Assembly: GCA_002400415.1 (NCBI GenBank)
Contig: DGQP01000004.1
Location: forward strand, 124,001 to 188,000
Reading direction: 5' to 3'
DNA length: 64,000 bases
Source: Chitinophagaceae bacterium UBA4411
GTDB lineage: Bacteria; Bacteroidota; Bacteroidia; Chitinophagales; Chitinophagaceae
Shown: in pieces, positions 61,501 to 64,000 of the stretch
Layout of the letters: every line of letters begins with the position of its first letter
Position numbering within the stretch: the first letter of the stretch is position 1
Notes under the pieces: generated by a model
The model's input: only the letters and a program-made list of their open reading frames with translations
The model's database searches: none
Told to the model about the DNA's origin: nothing
Translations under genes and position numbers: made by a program

Positions 61501-63726
61501 ACTACGGTGGGCGACGGATCGGCCGATATGGGGGCTGACGGATTCATCGGCGGCAGCAACAGCAAAGTAGCCAGGGATATCTATGGTTTTGCACTCCATT
61601 ATTTTGATGATGGTAACAGCAACCTGCCGCAGGCGGCCATGGATTATAAGCCTGTTGGCGTGCAGGTTTCCCTTGGCGGGGGCGGGGCGGCTTTTGCAAG
61701 ACCCAATAACCCGGCCTTTGTGTCTTTATACAATGGAAACATTGGTGCCATGAGTGTGAACAATGCCGGATTGCTGAAAGCACCGGCCGCCAGCACCAAT
61801 GCACTGCCGCTGTTTTATAATTACCGGTACGACCAGCTGAACCGTATCCGCAGCATGAATGTATTCAGCGGCCTGCAAAGCAATAACAGCTGGCAGCCGC
61901 TCAGCATAAATGACTATGCAGAAGCGGTGACCTATGACCCGAACGGCAATATCTTAACGTATAACCGCAAAGGTTCTCCTGCTATTGCCGGCAGGCAGCA
62001 GGAAATGGATAATCTTACTTATACCTATTATGCCAATAAGAACCAGTTAAGGCAGGTAACGGATAACCCGGCTTACAGCAGCTACTATGCAGAGGATATT
62101 GATACACAAACCGACCCGGATAATTATACCTATGATGCCATTGGCAACCTGAAAAAAGATGTGGCGGAAGGGATCACGAATATCAGCTGGACGGTGTACG
62201 GTAAAATAAGCAGTATTACCAAATCCAACGGCATGGGCATTGCCTATACCTATGATGCTGCGGGCAACCGTGTTACCAAAACAATTACCAACCCGCCGAC
62301 CGGTGTTGGGCGCACCACGATCTATGTGCGGGATGCCGGTGGCAACGTGATGAGTATTTATGAAAAACCGCTGGCCGGGGCCATTGAGCAAACCGAGCTG
62401 CATATCTATGGCAGCAGCCGGTTGGGTATCGTGAATAAACTGACCGTGGCGGTAACGGATATCAACCTGGAAGCAGGCTATGGCAAAGCCTTTATCCGGA
62501 CTTTTACCCGGGGAGAAAAGAGTTATGAACTGAGCAACCATTTGGGGAATGTACTGGTAAGCATCACCGATAAAAAGATACAGGTGCAGAATGGCAGTAC
62601 GGGGCTTGTGCATTATTATGTGACGGATGTAGTGATGGCAACGGATTATTACCCGGGTGGTATGGAACTGCCAGGAAGGACTTACACAACAGGAAATGGC
62701 TATCGATACTCCATAAATGGGCAAGAGAAAACACCTGAGATTGGGCCAAATACAACTACTGCTGAGTTTTGGCAATACGATGCAAGGATTGTGAGGAGGT
62801 GGAATGTTGATCCTGTTTTTAAGGAAAATGAAAGTCCATATGCAACATTTGGAAATAATCCAATTTGGAGTGTAGACGTTAATGGAGCTGACTCTTCGAT
62901 AACACAAAAAAGTATAGCCGCGACTGTAGATCGCATGAGGCAGTATGAAGACTATTTAAAAGTGTTGAAGGAAAGTATAGCCGCAACAAAGCAAAACATT
63001 GAAATAGAAAAAACAAATTATTTACTAAGACTTGCTGAAGAAACAGCAGCTAGTTTCACAATACCCGGTCTTATCGGAAGTTTGATAGCTGACGGTCTTA
63101 ACGGTGGTAAAAGTGCGTCTGAGGGATGGGGTGAGATGTTGGCTTCGGATATTACTAGGTTAAATAATTTGGTTACAGAGTTTAATAAGTACTCAACCTA
63201 TTATTCGAATGCTATAACTGTTCTAAAGGCAGATTTAGAAAGTGCTAAAACTCTAACTTTAGACAATGGTGTAAAACTGGAAAATTTATCAATGGGTGGT
63301 GTTGCGGTAGCGGGAGTACATAAAAATTTGAAGAGTTTCGTCGGTAATTGGAATATTTATGAAATCATAGTTGATGGAAAGACGTATAAATTTGGAATTG
63401 CTGATGCGACTAGAATTCGAAAAGGAGGGGAGTTTGCGGGGTTGCCTGAGCGATTAGCTCAACAACTTGTTAAGATTCAAGGTTTGGCTGCCAAGACAGG
63501 GGTTAAATTAGATGTTACATATACTATTTCTAAACCACTGCTTCAAATGATGAAAGCCAAAGCTCTTGAGTTAGAAAGCAATGCTATAAAAACATTTGCA
63601 GCAATGAATGGCATACCTCTTGGAAATAAGATGGAAATTGCTAAATGGGCGGCTGAATTTGGCTTATCAGGTCTTTCAGCAAAAGCGATTAAAGCACTAA
63701 AACCAATATTAAAACTTCCTAAATAG
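55510..63726 (+). CDS. RHS-repeat polymorphic toxin protein
   Basis: A 2738-residue secreted RHS protein. Signal peptide about residues 9-39 (ends SVRAQ); ATG at 55534 starts at this signal and may be the true start. A DUF6443-like segment (YYDGSLRSRQTV, YDYEGRPAIQILPVPG) is near 345-390. A Cys-rich middle holds many CxxC pairs (CDRC, CEQC, CTSC, CLTC). YD repeats run from about 1670 to 2240 (YDKLGRLAVSQ, YDALGRIIEVGQ, YDPNGNILTY, YDAAGNRVTKT). The core end with SYELSNHLGNVLVSI (2340s), GYRYSINGQEK (2397) and EFWQYDARIVRRWNVDP precedes VDVNG (2455-2459). The tip, 2461-2738, is AT-rich and carries a GIY-YIG-like domain (about 2610-2710). Confidence 0.88.
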   Translation: MSMNQFISMKKKIALPGYLCRLVWLVLAVIATTSVRAQYDGGITDSYNGVSFGIALPGNSGNPLLQGATGFVSCPAGGTAEISSARKIINIVRFYLHEETEKYLGTNFTASIDVKIEYGPDAGSLSQHTRTFTVSYSKDEGVKYNAKNYFSFEGAAYVKITAMSNVTPATAGTVNLADVLVLENEMRVTRYFDLQPGISPVSFSGPASVNNPVDASPVTWSWPANSGHNATQLEWTWLENELAPGYYIPNTTTVDVSKLFQDNATRIDLPFGKNNFSIPLFYDGAGQLYYRIRPVNIKNDGSRRDGAWTTPVSGAGICSYSGHNDNMNWQVRSSFAEEGKMKSVMAYYDGSLRSRQTVTKDNVENSTVTAETFYDYEGRPAIQILPVPGISGSNNIIQYQANLNLFNSQSQNQNPADLFDLHPVNATGAALYSTPALVTTTGASKYYSPSNPEISTGANKNIPDAEGYPYTVTRYTPDATGRIMSRSGVGPTHQLGSGKETRYYYGTPSQEELDGLFGTEVGIYSHYFKNMVKDANGQMSVSYVDMHGRTIATALAGESPGNLLPLNITSQQHYPNQSGSSIKRNLLDANTNVEKGNSIESVNTLLVPAATNYTFRYELNPESLELASCNNPPATLCYECLYDLEISITNESGETVPVVYNYTNVGLYTTEPDDNCTTHNEFVPTCDRCTTPIPVNNVIEFTQLLQPGSYAVRKTLTISESSLQKYREMYMQPGKGICKTEQEIIDSVYAVLLQSSDCNTPPVPACEQCQEELGTFSDFRTNYLASLGYAPDATNIPAAVEQQITAAFNTANEACNNICNTASPVTSSKRQLMLADMMPYGGQYATETAPNVPAGVTMFNKYNIFSTAFNASIQPYYKKPKAANGLFDFYRDHLGNKDLQIHPDGTLTLLSNTAAADFAGRFVYEWANSLLPYHPEYPRLQYAENVLAPANVYNWISSFQNTGTYALASSGGYIMTSNGTITDPLYTVAGIPAQYKTDMTSWITNNYAGSNLSLWQIARGQLRCQNATNPASCFSNSLNGLGQIVKIPPFADVSSTADLNQLWQNFRTLYAAARDNQLNTFIVAQQPLADDATLIAQGFQLRFGTTNQTAQQNGWTWFPATVGGAPTLPSGFPANSTAQTYSDRCSSYIEQWKRSLLQCGTLANMTNTTLRDQILDEITTAMQLVCVKGSDASNPYGSSTVKPSTPADGSPRSFEEVINQVFATHNINPPKDYYCNPYVIEFPKPYGKNPVFTKEYTTVVDSCACAGFNTIKTQALAASYNPNDLSSINDYLQLNNLDTLTSVLHAALLNCSSYQQQVCDTIRQEVTVSCYDPQPCTILCAPRMLVEKTANKGGGEPVDCEEWTNLIACFYDTYGSLINTQTGCQSDFVNYYNASYQTSLTWNDIAALYYATCGEILNVCTSCTTDAKCLVPGDCYTVFVPYTLSSPQPLPAFLKCGYVPAKCLTCDSMALYTAEFKTIFAAPYNAGPHFTAANLSQAQIEQNILYSRFLNFRTGFQYNWLEYAQAAAVAGCNPLNSPGAGVTDLLVTSRSGNTPAQYIASNSITFDPNFESAVGDVFETLLEPGGGGAGPQTVICRNNVPLNDTTGIFMVDTACHRVRIMAIQLGQQVYQQQLLTLQANFEQLYREKCMAAKNNESFTVTYTNKEYHYTLYYYDMAGSLVKTVPPKGVRPDFTEAFTNSVKAARITDSYIQRPHEYVTQYRYNSLGAVVAQKSPDASTDLQWSKFWYDKLGRLAVSQNAQQALDNKYSYTRYDALGRIIEVGQKPQNSQMTQLISQDEAALNDWIMNQGNTREEITITGYDVEFEPNRRPLIHQQNLRNRVSYTAFRKFANDPQPPPYYTGTIYTYDIHGNVDTLLQDYSGIAEMASTNNTFKRITYNYDLISGKVNMVSYQPDYYDEGSGQWVRNADKFFHKYEYDAENKLTQAWTSRDKIEWEREAAYQYYKYGPLSRTVLGQQQVQGIDYAYTIQGWLKGVNGTTVGDGSADMGADGFIGGSNSKVARDIYGFALHYFDDGNSNLPQAAMDYKPVGVQVSLGGGGAAFARPNNPAFVSLYNGNIGAMSVNNAGLLKAPAASTNALPLFYNYRYDQLNRIRSMNVFSGLQSNNSWQPLSINDYAEAVTYDPNGNILTYNRKGSPAIAGRQQEMDNLTYTYYANKNQLRQVTDNPAYSSYYAEDIDTQTDPDNYTYDAIGNLKKDVAEGITNISWTVYGKISSITKSNGMGIAYTYDAAGNRVTKTITNPPTGVGRTTIYVRDAGGNVMSIYEKPLAGAIEQTELHIYGSSRLGIVNKLTVAVTDINLEAGYGKAFIRTFTRGEKSYELSNHLGNVLVSITDKKIQVQNGSTGLVHYYVTDVVMATDYYPGGMELPGRTYTTGNGYRYSINGQEKTPEIGPNTTTAEFWQYDARIVRRWNVDPVFKENESPYATFGNNPIWSVDVNGADSSITQKSIAATVDRMRQYEDYLKVLKESIAATKQNIEIEKTNYLLRLAEETAASFTIPGLIGSLIADGLNGGKSASEGWGEMLASDITRLNNLVTEFNKYSTYYSNAITVLKADLESAKTLTLDNGVKLENLSMGGVAVAGVHKNLKSFVGNWNIYEIIVDGKTYKFGIADATRIRKGGEFAGLPERLAQQLVKIQGLAAKTGVKLDVTYTISKPLLQMMKAKALELESNAIKTFAAMNGIPLGNKMEIAKWAAEFGLSGLSAKAIKALKPILKLPK

Positions 63727-63741
63727 GGCAACTAAAAAATT

Positions 63742-64000
63742 ATGAGTGCAGTATTAAAAATTATACATGATTCCACATCATTCACAAATAGGCCGCCTAT
63801 ATCTTATAAGGTAATTGAATATATAGAAAAGCAAGTGAGTGAAAATTTATTAAAATCGAGGAATATAATTGTAAATGGTAGTTGGGATATTCATCTTATT
63901 TTAACTTTTTGCGAGGAAACTGAAAGATATAAATCCGAGTATTTATTCCTAGCAAAGTCGCCACGAACGGTAGCTGTAAACAAAATAAAAATTTATGAGG
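63742..64000 (+). CDS. candidate immunity gene, cut by window edge
   Basis: From the ATG at 63742 the frame is open for 86 codons to the window end. The protein starts MSAVLKIIHDSTSFTNRPPI, is soluble, and is AT-rich like the toxin tip. It begins 15 bases after the RHS stop, which is the usual place of an immunity gene. No family is recognised from the part seen, and the assignment rests on position and base composition. Confidence 0.65.
   Translation, partial: MSAVLKIIHDSTSFTNRPPISYKVIEYIEKQVSENLLKSRNIIVNGSWDIHLILTFCEETERYKSEYLFLAKSPRTVAVNKIKIYE

Noticed and set aside
60547..61599. 350-residue minus-strand frame inside the RHS gene
   Set aside because: It is antisense to YD repeats, has no domain or promoter, and arises from the GC-rich codon pattern of the sense gene.
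62047..62907. 286-residue minus-strand frame inside the RHS core
   Set aside because: It is the reverse of conserved RHS core sequence; its amino-acid make-up (many Cys, His, Ile) is that of a shadow frame.

Overview
The window looks like a chromosome segment of a Bacteroidota bacterium, most likely of the family Chitinophagaceae. Supporting signs are two TonB-dependent receptors with carboxypeptidase-like N-domains, many short Cys-ended lipoprotein signals, -7 promoter elements of the TAnnTTTG type, a DUF5686-type protein, a LemA/M48 pair, and RHS proteins of the two-giant-gene kind found in that phylum. No origin, phage or plasmid gene was seen. One tRNA (Gly, CCC) is present. The species cannot be named from the sequence alone.

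Region 1-40.5 kb is mostly ordinary chromosome. It starts with a gene cut by the window edge, trmH and a thioredoxin-like lipoprotein. Then comes a cell-envelope block on the minus strand: YihY-like protein and mltG, and a five-gene operon miaB, sigma-54 activator, lptE, TPR-like protein, secG, closed by a clear terminator at 4993-5027. After a TonB receptor and the tRNA there are two halves of an Hdr-like electron-transfer unit (13580-14359 and 17594-18919), separated by an ATP-grasp protein, a LysE-like exporter, a DinB protein and a small outer-membrane protein. Next are a PyrR-like phosphoribosyltransferase, a phosphohexomutase, pcm, M48/LemA, a membrane-stress-like cluster (AI-2E transporter, holin-like, YtxH), a penicillin acylase, DUF5686, trhO, a lactonase, purC and a second, larger TonB receptor.

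Region 40.5-44.4 kb is an AT-rich accessory island. It holds a REP-associated tyrosine transposase (RAYT), at least eight copies of a 32-34 bp asymmetric palindrome (core GTTCGTG-NNNN-CACGAAC with tail NGNAAYAG), a second repeat family in two copies of about 75 bp, four small orphan genes or gene fragments placed between the palindromes, and a degraded copy of the 3' end of the upstream receptor. Just before the next operon are two pairs of 9-bp direct repeats spaced like LytTR-regulator sites.

Region 44.4-64 kb is one co-directional operon with gaps of 1-26 bp: a predicted outer-membrane barrel protein with a coiled coil, a small Fn3-like secreted protein, a 2297-residue secreted shell-like protein, a 282-residue secreted protein, a 2738-residue RHS protein, and the start of a downstream gene in the position of an immunity gene. 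The RHS protein ends in an AT-rich foreign-looking tip whose last about 120 residues can be aligned by eye to the GIY-YIG nuclease plan. This makes the operon a candidate contact-dependent or secreted toxin system with its own envelope components. The neighbouring AT-rich island may be a store of orphan immunity or tip genes moved by the RAYT/REP elements; that link is inference.
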